A stretch of 64,000 bases of DNA, from contig JAKOON010000002.1 in NCBI GenBank assembly GCA_022577435.1, forward strand, positions 12,620,184-12,684,183. Direction: 5' to 3'. The stretch is from Embiotoca jacksoni. Its lineage: Eukaryota > Chordata > Actinopteri > Embiotocidae. Below the pieces are notes generated by a model. That model worked only from the letters and a program-made list of their open reading frames with translations. It did not search any database and was not told the DNA's origin. Of the stretch, positions 1 through 12,420 are shown in pieces. Positions within the stretch are counted from its first letter, which is position 1; each line of letters begins with the position of its first letter. The position numbers were made by a program, and so were the translations under genes.

Positions 1-1717
1 TGCGCTCATGTTGTGCACTGCCAGAATAACAGCAGTGGATAGATGAGCAGCACTGATATCGCTAGCCACAACACCACTGCACTAAAGGCTAATATAGCTG
101 GCTTATTCTATTAGATTGGGATAAGAAGCACTAATGCACACACACATACACAGCCACGTGTATACACACACCATCATGATATCTGATTGGAGATACTGAA
201 CCAGTAGGCTACTCGCAGGTCCAACTCCAGGTTTACCTTGAAGAATATGTGTTCGAACAGGGCAAAGCTAAACTCTGAAAAAGGTGGAGGGAGCAGGAGA
301 GATGGAAAAAGATGGAGAGATGGAAAGAGAGGGAGAAAGGGGGCAGTGTGGTCTGTTTCATTATGGTGAATCCTGACACTGCTGCATTCTCAGCACACAT
401 GGACTGGATTATAGGCTATGTGGGCTGCTCCAGCACTGTATAGCTCAGCAACACTCTCTTGAACGCACATACACATATACACACTTGCAAGCACACACAC
501 AAACATCATAGCAGAACGCACAAAAGCTTTGCACTGAAGGAAGACAAACCATTTGCTCACATACAAGCCATAGGACTCTTAATCCCAAAAGTAGTGCTAG
601 GGCAAAGTGCACAACTACTAAGTCATTGAGGTTAGAGACAGAATCTGCTTGTGATGGTCCACCTGTGGATTACTGGGGGAAAAGAATGAGATGCACTGGA
701 AACTATGAGTATACCATGCTGCCTGGTTTTCTCTCTCATTACCACATAAATGCATAAGCACCCTGTTCTCTCTCTTTCCGTGTCTCTCTTTGTTCAGCTC
801 TCTCGTCTCTCACATATACATGTATAAATCTGTCTTTATATATTTATGTCTCTCTTTGTCTTGCATTTAGACACAGACTCACACACATGCACCTCGCATA
901 CTCATGCATGCACACACGTATTAGCTCCAAGCAAACCGTAACCCTGCCTGCACAGACCTCTTTCTGCACGCCTGTGTTCAAAGGCATCCTGAGTCTATGG
1001 GGGGCTTCGATATAAAACCCCCAAAACAGGAATTATGCTTTATGACTCGGCATTCTTTGTTTTATGCTTTTTCAGCTTGCAGCCTTAAAAAAACTGTTTC
1101 ATGACTGTTCTCTGCTGTATTGTAATGAACTACCCCACACACTGGCACACAACGGGGTAGGGTAGCGCGGTAAAACTTTACTATGACTAAAAAAGCAGGG
1201 CGCAGAGAGACAGACTCATCCATCTCTGTTTTTTTTCATCGTGTCGTTTTTATCACCTATGGGCCCCGGTATTTTTCGCTTTAAGCTGCTGGGTGTGTTT
1301 GGGTCTAATACCACATAGTTACCTATATAGCCACAAAGAGCATGCACCACATGCAGCACAACCGGCATAAGAGCACTTCACAGAAAGCAGCCATAAACCT
1401 CTGAATCAACTGACGCGCTTTAGTCGACTGAAATTCACAAGCAATGGAAAAGGGGTCAGGTTCTATTACTCTCTCTCTGTCGGAGCTGGGTAATGCTGTG
1501 GTTATTGTGGTACCATCAATGTTCCTGGCTAATGGTTACTCAAGCCCACTGAAGAAGCCCATTGTACAGAAGATCATTAAAGTATGTGGAACAGATATAC
1601 TGTAGTACACTCTGGCATGGGCTAAAGTAACTCTGAAATTAGTAAAAGGTGCAACAATAGTTGTGTAATAGAAACTTACTGTGAACAAATGAATGCAGGT
1701 TCCCATGATGGTGGTCA
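1..1717 (-). other. erc2: Presumed ERC2 3' UTR and downstream sequence
   Basis: This stretch follows the ERC2 stop codon on the minus strand. No gene or transposon was recognised in it. I did not find a canonical AATAAA on the minus strand (TTTATT on the plus strand) between 1 and 1717, so the polyadenylation site is either a variant hexamer or lies beyond the window. The region has short CA-rich patches (about 137-170 and 470-500) but no long array. How much of it is transcribed cannot be told from sequence. Confidence 0.5.
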
Positions 1718-1744
1718 TCATGCCCATATTCCCTCTTCATCATC
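1718..1744 (-). CDS. erc2: ERC2 last coding exon (27 nt, C-terminal DDEEGIWA and stop)
   Basis: Read on the minus strand, a good acceptor (cag at 1745-1747 preceded by a pyrimidine-rich stretch) is followed by codons for D-D-E-E-G-I-W-A and TGA at 1718-1720. This is the known C-terminus of ERC2, and it follows directly in phase from the DQ that ends the exon at 6494-6655. In ERC proteins this C-terminal tail (GIWA) is the ligand of the RIM1 PDZ domain at the presynaptic active zone. The coding part is too short for ordinary ORF calling; it was found by looking for the expected tail. The exon continues into 3' UTR at lower coordinates. The match of eight residues, acceptor and phase makes the call strong. 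Confidence 0.93.
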   Translation of the reverse strand, partial: DDEEGIWA

Positions 1745-2485
1745 CTGTGAGAAAAACAGTGTAAATATGCCGTCATCATCTGTCCATTAACCATCCGTTA
1801 ACATGTTATTGATACTTCATGTCAAAAGACGTATAGAGTACAAGATGGTTTCCTTTTAAAACAAACAATTTACTGTACAAACTCTAGCCCAGTGGTTATG
1901 TTGTTACAAGTCCAGTCTCGTTGCTTAATCTTAAGGTCCTCCTAACCCCCTGTGGCTTTTAATTAAAACAATCCTGTTCATGCTCTCATTCAGAAAAGCT
2001 GTGCATGATATCATGAAATGCCTTCCTCAGCGTAATTGTTAGAAATCAATAACTAAATACATAAGGGGTTTCCTTGGGGCTGAAACTGTGCAGACAAGAG
2101 TCCTGCTAACAAGAAGGCTAATTCACTTAGACATTAACATTATGAGGGTTAGCATGAGCTGGCAGCTCACTGTAGCCCAACCCTTGCCTGCATAATGCTA
2201 AAATAGGCTCCGGCAAAGCACAGTCTATGCTAATGTGACACCGTAGCACAAAACACAAGGGTCTTGGCTGCAGTCCACAGTGGCTTTGGTTGAACTGAGT
2301 AGTTGTGACAAGCTTGGTAAACTCAGTAGGCTACAACTAAGCAGCTAAGCTATAGATATAATGGCCTTTCAATGGAACATGCTAGTTGCTAAATGCTAAC
2401 ATGCAGTGAATGGCTGTGACAGGCCCTGTAAACAGAGCCAGACCTATAACCACTCATTCTGCCAGGTTAAACACATATATGCACG

Positions 2486-2488
<3 letters not shown>

Positions 2489-2553
<65 letters not shown>
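2489..2553. repeat. (CA)n microsatellite
   Basis: Nearly pure CA dinucleotide array of about 65 bp, entered through a short CACG-rich stretch and followed by interrupted CA units to about 2583. Frames through it give His-Thr runs that are not genes. Confidence 0.98.
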
Positions 2554-2557
<4 letters not shown>

Positions 2558-3676
2558 GAGGCAGGCACACACATACACACAAACAGGCCAAATACCATGT
2601 GCTACTTCTCATAAACCTGAAGCAGGCCGCATGTTACGGCTAAAAAAAAAAAAAAAAGGAACGACGACCCAAAAGAAAAGGCTGTATAACTCTGTTTCTG
2701 ATAAACACTTTATGGCTGTTTTCTATTTCCTTCCGAGGCTGTTGCCAAGTATCTGGCAGCAGTGCTGGCATGCCTAAATGAGAACAACATGAACACAACA
2801 TGCCCGTCAAACTGCACACACTCCGTGTTGAGACTCAGACCTAGGGTGCATCTCAAGAGGGTTAATCCACTTCCTGTGCATGCCTCTTCTGATTAGAGTT
2901 CACCTGTCCTCTGACTAAATCCATCACAGATTAAGTGCAAGACGGAGTATGGATAGAGGATTGAGACGGACACACCAAATGTGGCAATGAGTTTTAAATG
3001 ACATGTGGTTTGGCTTCTTGGAAAACTCTGAAGTGTGTTCTTCTGTTTGTGTATCCACTGTACCAGTTCATGCATTTGTGCTTAAATGTACATGCCTGTA
3101 TTTGAGCAAACGCAAATGCAAAAAAATGTGCATGTGTGGTCACTGTAATGTTATCCATGGCTCTAGCTGTATCTTGGAAATGCATTGTGGTCTATAGGGT
3201 GACCATGGAGACCCTCCTCATCATCATTATCATTATCATCATCAATCATCCTTGGAGTTGGCGTTCCTGGACCCGGCAATGCACTGAACCACTGGCCTGG
3301 CCACACTTGTATATTACATTTGAAATTGGGAAAGATGGAGGGAAAGACAGGACTGAAGGAAATAATGAAAGAGACACGCGAGAGAAAAAAGGTGACTGGG
3401 AAGAAAATACACCAGGAAGAAATTTGATGTTAAAGGGTTAAAATAGACAGAAAAGTTATTACATTTTTTTTTTTTAAACGAGTGGAGTGGACAAAGGAAG
3501 AGGGGAGGATAGAACAAAGAGTTTTGGGAAAACAAATAGAGTAATTAATCACTTTTAGATTAAAGTGAAAGACGGAGTCAAAAGAAATGTGAAGTCCAGT
3601 ATGTGGAGATAAAACAGGGTCACCTCAGGGACCTTGGTGACATTCAGGCTATGTGTCCTGACAACCTTAATCAGCA

Positions 3677-3677
<1 letters not shown>

Positions 3678-3752
<75 letters not shown>
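3678..3752. repeat. (CA)n microsatellite
   Basis: Uninterrupted CA array of about 75 bp inside the last ERC2 intron. Confidence 0.98.
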
Positions 3753-3754
<2 letters not shown>

Positions 3755-6493
3755 GAGACCTTGCCCTGACCTCTGGTGAACTTCACCATAAGGTCAAAGA
3801 TCAGAAATGAGAAAAACTGAGGACACAAATCCGATGAACAACCAGTTTGTTGTTTTTGAAGCTTTTGTGCTTGATACAGGACGAAGAATGAAAAACAACT
3901 TCGCCAAATAATAATAACACTAACAAAGGAAAAGCACCACTAACAAGGCTGTTATCCTTTGACATACTGCACATTTTGTAATGAAAAACAGAAGAAGTAA
4001 CTATAACCTATCAGCCGAACGTACAAATGGGGAAATTAACATTTGTAGTTCGATGGTCCATACATAGCCTTGAATGTTAAGCTCCTTCCAGTTAGTGCCC
4101 TGTCCTGTCTCATGGGGTGACACTGGAAAGTGAGGCAGTTAATGGTTGCTGCTTTTCCCCTGTCGTTTTGGAATTGGGTAGGTAGCTAGCATCTGACTCT
4201 CGAAGAGACACACATTACCCCATTCCATGTGTACTTTTGTCTCAGGTGCTAAAACAGGTTTGCCATGCTGCCACGTTTAGTTTGAACTGAGTTTTCACAA
4301 AGTTTACACAGCACGGTGGTCTGTTCGATGTCGGGTTTTGCAAAACCGAGCCATTCAAGTGTGTTTGACTGGCCAAGCTCACACGTGCAAGCATCTCCAA
4401 GGAAACAGAAATGACTACTGCTGTAACTCCAGAGGATTATTTGTCACTGCTATCACTGGTGTTTGACAGGCAGCAGAGGAAGCACGTATGTCGTATGACG
4501 ATTTAGGCATTGTTTCTCACATGGGGCAACAAAATTAAGTTCCTCAAATTAATTCAATAGCTCTACATTTCTTCATGAAAGGTGTCATGAAAGGTGTCAT
4601 ATATGAAATTTCCAAGCATATATATATATTTGTGGGGTACCATCTAATCTACTCTGTGTTTGATATATTTCCATTTGTACACCCATTTTAAACCTCATCT
4701 TTAATTTTCTCACGAACTCTGCAGAGAAAGGATGAGCCATCACAGTTCCCTTGTATAAACATAAAAATTAAACTTTAATAGTGAGTAGAATTCAGCCAAT
4801 CTGCGCAGATTTATGACTTGTTTTGTTATTCCGTACATTCTTAACAAGACTTCCCAGCAACCCTAATAATACTTTCTTTGCTAGTCTTTTTCAGTCCAAC
4901 TTGAGAAATTGAAATATCACTTGCAGAGAGCCACTGTTTCATATGTCAAACACTATAAACACTACTGCAGTAAAACAGTGCTAGGTATGATATTGAAGCA
5001 AAGATATTTATAAGTACACAGTGGCAGGGAGTAATGTGCGATAGTAAAAACCGAGCCCCTGCTGTTCACAGTTTAATATGAAGCCTTCTGTGGTTGAAGG
5101 TAATACAAAAAAACAATGTAGCTTAATAGTTTGATAATATTATTTTAGCAAGTCAGATTTAAAATTTTACATAAAATACAATAAATGCTACACATGAAAG
5201 CGTAAAGGTGGTCCTTGTGGGATTACAAGGTGGTTTCAAGGGTAACTGTGTTCCGTATCGGTTTCCTCAGTCTAAATTTAAAAATTAGATGTAGATTCAT
5301 TCTATGGCTGAAAATAATGCAAATGCTTGCATAACCTATAAAATTAAACTCGAGTGTGTTTAAGATTCCTGAGTGATAAATGTGCAAAGATGTCAATCAA
5401 CCCCAGACCCTGACATTCTCTAAGGGATCAAAAATATAGTCTTTTCACAGGCGTGTAAGTCTAAAAAAATGATTAAAACCAGCAATCCAGTCCTCCAACA
5501 TATTGCTGAGGTATGTGTGAGGTGATGCATGGATATTATAGTGTGTTCTTAAGCATGTGCATGTATTTTAGAATTAGGGGAAATCCCCAGTGCATGTATG
5601 ACTGCAATTTGGACAACAGTTTCAGAAATGTTTAAAAACATGCAATAGTGAACAAGTGTTGGAATTTAGTCTCAGGTGGAAATCCCCAAGTATTCAACTT
5701 CTACCCTACACATATACACATTCACACACGCACACATACACATATCTTCATGGTCTGGAATCCCCCCCAATCACTGTCTCTTGACAACAATAGAGCAGTG
5801 ATGAGTTTGAATTACATTAAAATAACAAGAAGCTTTCATCAGCTAATGGAAATACAGTGAAATTTCCCCGGTCTTCCTTTGAAGATTGTTTTCTGTCGTC
5901 AGCGGTTTCATCTGGGTACATAGTATCAACAGGTCTGCATCTCAATGTGCATCTACACACGCACACGTACAGGCAAGCACATGCTTATGCACACTTGGAT
6001 GCTCACACACATATACAGACACTTTGTGCTGATAACAACAACAGTTTGTTCTTCTTTTGCTGTCTTCAGACACATTAAGTTTGTCCTCAGGGCAGTCTGG
6101 ATATGATACTCAGACAGAGAATAGGAAGCTTGTATGAGAGATGAATGATATATAAACTAACCTCACATACAAATCCCATCAATCAAAAACATTCATTTGG
6201 CAGTTTTTTCCTTCAGGCGTCATATCTAAATCATATGAAAAACTCTGACTTGGCAGGACGTAATGGGGATGAAGGACATGAGACAGCAAAGATGAGAGAG
6301 GGAAAATTTGATGCTGTGAAATCTGACCACAACTGACTCGTGGTGGAGATGACAAATATGAAACTGCATCAACTTTAAAAGCATGGAGATGTGAGCCCAC
6401 AATATGTCAACTTGTGTAAACAAGCCCAATGCTCAACTGGTTTCTAACTGGGTGAGTGTGTCAGTGAGTGTGCACACGCACATTTATATTGAC

Positions 6494-6655
6494 CTGGTCC
6501 ATAGGGGGTCGGTGGTTGGCATGAGGGGGCCCTCTTGGCAGACTTCGGTGATGCACATTTGCTGGATGCAGGTGGTGAGAATGATGAGGATGATGTTGGG
6601 GATGGATGTAATCGTCTTCATAGTTATCTGCTATCAGCTTCATTCTGCTCTGAGT
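6494..6655 (-). CDS. erc2: ERC2 exon: end of coiled coil and His-rich segment (54 codons)
   Basis: The minus strand shows a strong acceptor (tttctttttttgcag) and 54 in-frame codons starting TQSRMKLIADNYEDD, then a His/Pro-rich stretch with HHPHHSHHLHP, and ending HRPPMDQ before a GTCAAT donor. TQxRMKLxADNYxDD is shared by ERC1 and ERC2. The His-rich run followed by NHRPxxDQ is particular to ERC2, where mammals have a nearly pure poly-His run. The exon is phase 0 at both ends (162 nt), so its use or skipping keeps frame. The donor is weak, which fits the alternative C-termini known for ERC genes. Confidence 0.95.
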
Positions 6656-8184
6656 CTGCAAAAAAAGAAAAGATGAACAAGAACATTTCAATGTATAATT
6701 ACAATACGCACATACTGAGCCATTTATTTTCCCTACACTGCTTATTTGTTCCTTGAAAATGTACTGTGGGTCTTAGAATGATTAGGCTGAGGAATTTTTG
6801 GAAGGGGGGAAAGCATGTTGAAAGCCATCAAAGATGATAAAAACTGTGCCGCTAACAACATTTGACAGGTCATAAATTGAGTGAGTCGGCGCGCCTGATG
6901 AAAATATCGTAAGTCTGTCAAATGTCATCCATATTGTACATTATGATTTAATTGGTTGAGACAAATCCTAGAAAGAACAGTTAGTTAGTGTTTTGTGTAG
7001 CCTAAGGCCACAGGCGTTCTGGCCTGCATGAAGCAACCTCATTCTAGATGTTATTGATTAAAATTACACTCAAATATGCATCTTTCTGCATGCCTGAAAA
7101 TGGGTAAGTAGGACTGCCCTACGTGTGCGTCTCTGTGCGTTTGTGTGATTGTGGAAGAGGCTGTCATCCTGCCAACATCATTGCTTTGGAGAGCGATAAC
7201 AGCCTGGGCTGACTAACATTAACAATCAGCCTGACTGCAATGAGGCCGGCTGTCTGAGCGATAGACAGAGACAGAGTGGGTGAAGAGATATTGACAGGCT
7301 CAGCTTCATTCCCATAACTGCAGATACTTCCCCTGAGGGCAGACATGATTGCAGAGCGGGAGGTGGGATTGTGTATGGGATGAAGATGATTCCAAGGAAA
7401 GATATGTGCACATTTCTCATCCAAAATGTTGCGGCTTCCCTTGTTTTAATGAGACAGTCATGGCAGGAAGAAGCAAAAAGCCTGAGTCAGTTGTGAAGAT
7501 AGGAGGGAGATGGTGTTACGGTAGTAAGCGGCCTGGGGACATTGCTGCTGAGATAAGAAGCTGAGGCCTAATGACTGAGGAAACGAGCCAGTCAGGATCA
7601 CAGGGGAGGATGTGGCTGGTATTAAAGAGGTTAGCAATTAGTTTAAATTGGAGAAGAGCAGCTTAGATAAGGTGAGAACACTGACGGGTGAAACAGAGAG
7701 ACAGGAATAAAGATGAAGAGTGAGGGATGGAGGAGGGCTCAGACAGACACGAGACCAGTGGTTAGAGCTGTTAAAGGCTCGGTTGAGGTGTACAGCCCTG
7801 CGTGACCTCAGATGTTGACATTAGCAGGTGTGACCAGGTGGTGCTGGTCTCAATTCAGCAGTTACAGAGCTGACACCTGTCATTGAGGCCAGGACAATGA
7901 CTATCATATAACATGCAGCTGATGAAGCCACCGCACTGCTACACTGCACATACTGATGGTACTTTCATGATGAGTCCTCCACAATGCATATAGTAATAAT
8001 GTTGTTTAATTTCTGTGCTGTTAAATGCCATTTCTTTCATTTCCAATAATAATTTATAGCAGAAGGACAGAAAGAATACTATGTGTTTAGTCATCGCTTC
8101 TAATCTAATAAGAACTGTATTACTTGTTCCTGTTCATCTAATAACAACCATATTTGGTCGTGTAAGAAGCCAGAAGTCTAAGAC

Positions 8185-8189
8185 TGTGT

Positions 8190-8270
<81 letters not shown>
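8185..8270. repeat. (TG)n microsatellite
   Basis: About 86 bp of TG repeat with one early interruption. It faces a (CA)n array about 120 bp downstream, so the two could pair in single-stranded DNA or RNA. Confidence 0.98.
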
Positions 8271-8271
<1 letters not shown>

Positions 8272-8388
8272 ACATATTTAATATTTAATGACCTGAGACA
8301 CAAACATAAATGAATGAAATGATTAATTGCTTCTGAAAGAGTCTGGGTGTGTGGTCAGGACAGGCCACATGTGGCCATCCAGTTTATC

Positions 8389-8390
<2 letters not shown>

Positions 8391-8466
<76 letters not shown>
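8391..8466. repeat. (CA)n microsatellite facing the TG array
   Basis: CA repeat of about 76 bp with one TA interruption near 8437. Together with the TG array at 8185-8270 it forms an imperfect inverted repeat. Confidence 0.97.
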
Positions 8467-8467
<1 letters not shown>

Positions 8468-8659
8468 TTACTCTCCTCCCACAGACATATTCTTGCATGC
8501 ATGTGTAAAGAAGGTGTTCACACGTAAAATGCCTGTGAGGTGGAATGTGTACGTTTTAATTAGTGTTAATTAGTAGCTTTGCAGAGTAAACAGCTCTGTA
8601 ATGGCCTCCAGGCCTGCTTGTAGATCAGGCAGCCGGTAACAGACACAGGTGGCACTACT

Positions 8660-8730
8660 GTGCGTGTGTGTGTGTGTGGTGGTGGTGGTGATGGTGGTGG
8701 TGATGGTGGTGGTTGTGGTGGGTGGGGGGG
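8660..8730. repeat. TG and TGG/TGGTGA repeat next to LINE 3' end
   Basis: A short TG run grades into ggtggtggtgatggtgg units and a G-run that stops at 8730, exactly where the LINE 3' end begins. On the minus strand this is a CAC/CCA-rich tract directly after the element's end, so it may have arisen from the 3' tail of the insertion or been its target. Confidence 0.85.
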
Positions 8731-8965
8731 GTTCAAAGTCCCTTTATTACACCATTGCAGGGAAACAGAAATCACTCGAAAACATCACTCGAAAAGCAAA
8801 AAATTTGAAAAGAAAGGACATTTTCAAGTAAAAAAAAACAAACAAAATAACCAAAATACAGCATTAAAGAACAAATGAATCACAATGATCAATATTTTTC
8901 TCTGCTTGGAAATTAACCATCAGCTCTCCACCAACACCAACTGAGCATAAAATACCCCCAATAGT

Positions 8966-11489
8966 TCATCTGTCCCTGAAGGCCTGTATATTGTCCACCG
9001 TCTGATAGTAGGAGTGTTCCATCCTGAGTCGGGCCTTCAACAGTCCCTCCAGAACGTTCACCGGCTCATCACTACCAGTACCCTGAGCCCGATTCCTGCG
9101 TGTCAGCCAGATGGCCAATTTGGAAGAACCGGATAAAAAGTTCACCAGTGTATGGACAGCCTTCTTTTTTATGCAATACTTTGGACCAAATATGAATAAA
9201 ACGAAAGAAAAGTCCTCTCCAAGACCCTGAAACCACCTTTTTAAAAGTTCAAAGGGTGCTGAAAGCCGAGGACACTGAACAAAGAAGTGTACCAGGGTCT
9301 CAGTCTGACAGCAGAAAGAACATTCCTCCCCAAGGTTTGGATCCAGGTGTGCTCTGTATCTGTTTGTAGCTATTGTCCCATGTACAACTCTCCACTGGAG
9401 GTCTGCTGTCTGCTTTTCAACAGGTATCTTGTACAGGCACCTCAAGCTACCTTTCGGGGAAACGTCTGGGCCAAAGAACTCAGTCCACCTCAACTCTTTC
9501 AACCCCTCCAAAGAGCGTAAATTCTGAACTTTTACGCAGATTTCATAAATTGCTTTTTTCCCTGCTGCCTGAAATTTGTCCAGGTGAGGCGTTGCGAACA
9601 ACTTATTTCCTCCCCCCTGCCACTCTCCCATAGCTGGGGCAATGAGCAGAGTGGGGGGGCTGTACTCAGTTTCTTCATCCCACTGGTTAGACAGAGTACA
9701 GCTTTCTGCAAACGCTCTGAGGTGTTATGGCAGGGCAGCACAGACCTCCTCCACAATTCTGTTTGTCAGCCTGACAGAAGTGATGTTGGCGTTCTGTCTG
9801 AAGATGTCCATGGATGATGATGAAATCGTCACCAAATGTCCCAGTTCGGTGCAGTTGGCCTCTCTGAGACTCGTTCGCAGGGTGGCAGACTGCAGAGTTT
9901 GAGTCCTTATGAAGCTGCTGAAAAACAAAGGTTCCTCCAACAGCCACATGCCTGGAGTCCCCTCAGCTACACGCGAGGTCTTAAAACATGCCTTGCCTGC
10001 AAAACAGAGCTGCAAAATGGTGTCAGCCCAGCGAAGTCCACTTCCTCAGCTTGTAGTAGAAAGAGCTGCTTGTCGTAGCCCAATCACCCAGCTCTCCTCA
10101 GCAGCAGTCAAGCAGTGTCCATCCAGCTAGGGCCACAGCCATAGAGTAGCTTCTGTGCAGTCCGGAGCCTGAAAGACGCGATCTTGGACTGGAAGTGGAT
10201 CAGACCCTGCCCCCCCTCTGCCACAGGCAGATAGAGAGCTGCTGTACGAACCCAGTGCTGGCCAGACCAGAAAAAGTCCACGACAGACCTCTGTATCTCT
10301 GCTATGAGGCCTCCTGGTGGCGACAGAGCGATGAGTCTGTACCACAGAGTCGAAGCAACCAAGTTATTAGCAACCAGAACTGGCACCATCTGATGTCTCC
10401 ACTGCCCCACTTCACCCGTGCAGATGATGCCCTCTCATAAGACAGAACATCTCCCTGGCCCATGATAAAGATGTTTACAGCATCAGCATAAGCAGACACA
10501 GTAAGGGGACGACAAAGACTGGAGGACCCAGGCAGTGACAGACCACTGAGCTGACTTCTCAGCCTGCACAACAGAGGCTCAATAGCAAGGCTGTATAGTT
10601 GCCCTAAGATAGGACAACCCTGTCTTATCCCTCGCTATACAGGAATCGCTCGACTCAGCCCAGCTCCCATTTTAACCAGACATTCAGCACCACTCTACAA
10701 CAGACCCACCCAGGTCAAGAAACCTTCACCAAGCCCAAAAGGCTATGAGTGCAGAAAACAGAAAAGAGTGATCCACCCTGTCGAAAGCCTTCTCCTTATC
10801 CAGTGAGACAATGCAAACACATCATGGAATTTACATATGTCAAGCACATCACGAATGAGAAAAATGTTGTCCATAATTGTCCTATGCAGGACACAAAACG
10901 TTTGGTCACTGTTTACAATTATTTCCAAGTAGTCTCTAAGTCTGTTGGATAAGGCTTTGGAAAGCACCTTATAGTCAGTGCAAAGCAGCGCCACTGGGCT
11001 CCAGTTCTTAAGAAGTGCCAGGTCCCCCTTCTTGGGCAGCAGGGAGAGTACTGCCCGCTGACATGAAACAGGAAGTGATCCTGTTTAAAACATTTGAACA
11101 AAATGCTTATGGCTCTCCATACAACATTGCTCTGCCCCAAAACGAGCAGCGTAGGACTCCATGGCATGGCTCCTCATCTCCCTCTGGTCTGTGGTTATCC
11201 TGCCTACTGGGAGCTTCAGACAGGTCATCCGCTTCCTCTGTGCTACCGATCTCTCCAAGTTGAAGAACCTGACCAGAGCTCCCTTCACTCTCTTGCAGGA
11301 AGGAGTTCAACTCCAACCTCCTCTCCTGCAGCAGTTGGCCCACAGTGGGATCCGGGTCTCTCTGGAAGCCCTCCTCAATAAAAGGTCAAAACCCACCTGT
11401 CTCTGCAGCACCCCAACAGAACGTATGAACTTATCAATGTCACTGAAATATTCGGTCACTTTTGCAAAACTTTTGTAAGTTACATCCAA
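8966..11489 (-). pseudogene. Tx1-type LINE ORF2 remnant (reverse transcriptase and C-terminal zinc-binding region)
   Basis: Fragments in shifting frames can be followed down the minus strand: a pre-RT segment (ERRLELNSFLQE; NLERSVAQRK), the RT finger region (LLCTDYKVLSKALSNRLRDY and TIMDNIFLIRDV near 10743-10994), RGIRQGCPILGQLYSL near 10590-10640, a palm box reading SAYADAVNIF at about 10473-10496, and WYRLIALSPPGG...FFWSGQHW at 10108-10410. The last 221 codons (8966-9631) remain open and include LQWRVVHG and a CSFC...H....C motif. The catalytic box normally reads YADD; here the second Asp is Ala (10479-10490). The apurinic endonuclease domain expected at the N-terminus is absent. It cannot encode a working enzyme. 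Confidence 0.9.
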
Positions 11490-11647
11490 AAGTGCATTTA
11501 TTTACTCTAAGGAATATATGTCACTGCTTTTAGTACACGTTTCATGAATAGATGCAGTATCTGATTCAGTCTCATACTCTATGTCCTCTCCTTCACAAGA
11601 TAGCTGGCTGGCGGACACTGCCTCTATACTCCATCCTTCATTAAAGG

Positions 11648-12420
11648 CTATGGTGTGATCTCCACTTCACAAAGTTCTACAGACTGTGGTGGTGCTTTGG
11701 TACCAGAGGTACTGAGGTTCTGTGCAGCCACAGAAGCCTGCTGGTTGTGAGACTGGCCCTGATCCTCCTTGTTGACATTGTTGTTATCAGAAGACGAAGC
11801 GGCGCTGGCCACGCAACCGCCGCCGGCCGCAGCCCCACCAGCGGGACCTGCCGCGGGGTCAGCCCCCACCGTGGCGCCAGCCCCCACCGCGGCGCCAGCC
11901 ACCACACTTCCCTGCTGCTTGTGTGGACACGCGAAGCGTTTGTGTCCCACATCTCCACACTCAAAACATTGAATTTGTCCCAAAGTAGCATACACCATGT
12001 AGGAGCCATCACTGTGTTTAACCCTGAATGACACCTCCAGTGTTTGTGGTGGGCGAATCCAGGAACATAAATACTTGCCGCCTCAGAGACAGCACACGCT
12101 TTAGTTCGGGATCCCTACATCCCAAACTGACTATTTGAAATCCGCTGGCAAATTTTCCAAATCTGCGGAGTTCATTTTCTAACAGCTCGTTAGGTATAAA
12201 CGGTGGAACACCAGACTCGGTGATCCGCATAGAGGGAGCTGAGAGCGGAGATACCTGCACAAACGCGTCCCTGATAAACACGCCATTCTCTGTCAAGTTG
12301 TGGACATAAGCCTTGCTTGTCACGAACACAACCACAGCTTTATTCATCCTTGATGCAAAGGAAAGTTTGTCACGTCCGGTGGAACGAACCGTATTCCCTG
12401 CCGGATTGACGAGGGTGGTG
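11648..12420 (-). pseudogene. Tx1-type LINE ORF1 remnant with CCHC zinc knuckle
   Basis: Three frame pieces match the ORF1 product of Tx1-like LINEs: an N-terminal piece beginning MASSETPPSSIR (about 12437 down to 12350), a middle piece MNKAVVVFVTSKAYVHN to RRQVFMFLDSP (12347-12018) and a C-terminal piece SFRVKHSDGSYMVYAT with CFECGDVGHKRFAC (12034-11648). The last is a C-x2-C-x4-H-x4-C knuckle, expected to bind nucleic acid. Frameshifts lie near 12350 and 12030. The piece ends in an Ala/Gly/Pro-rich tail with GC-rich code (about 11810-11900), the most CpG-rich part of the window. Confidence 0.87.

Larger units (their letters stand above)
1745..6493 (-). other. erc2: ERC2 last intron (about 4.7 kb)
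   Basis: This is the intron between the exons at 6494-6655 and 1718-1744. Its donor is CAG|GTCAAT, weaker than consensus, and its acceptor is ctcacag. It holds two long (CA)n arrays (2489-2553 and 3678-3752), an A-run at about 2642-2657, a small 12-bp tandem duplication near 4574-4601 and otherwise unremarkable AT-rich sequence. I saw no further exon or recognisable transposon in it. Confidence 0.8.

Noticed and set aside
2406..2777. Open frames of His-Thr or Cys-Val runs over CA/TG arrays here and at all similar arrays
   Set aside because: They are translations of dinucleotide repeats with no flanking coding signal; they appear on both strands and in several frames of every array.
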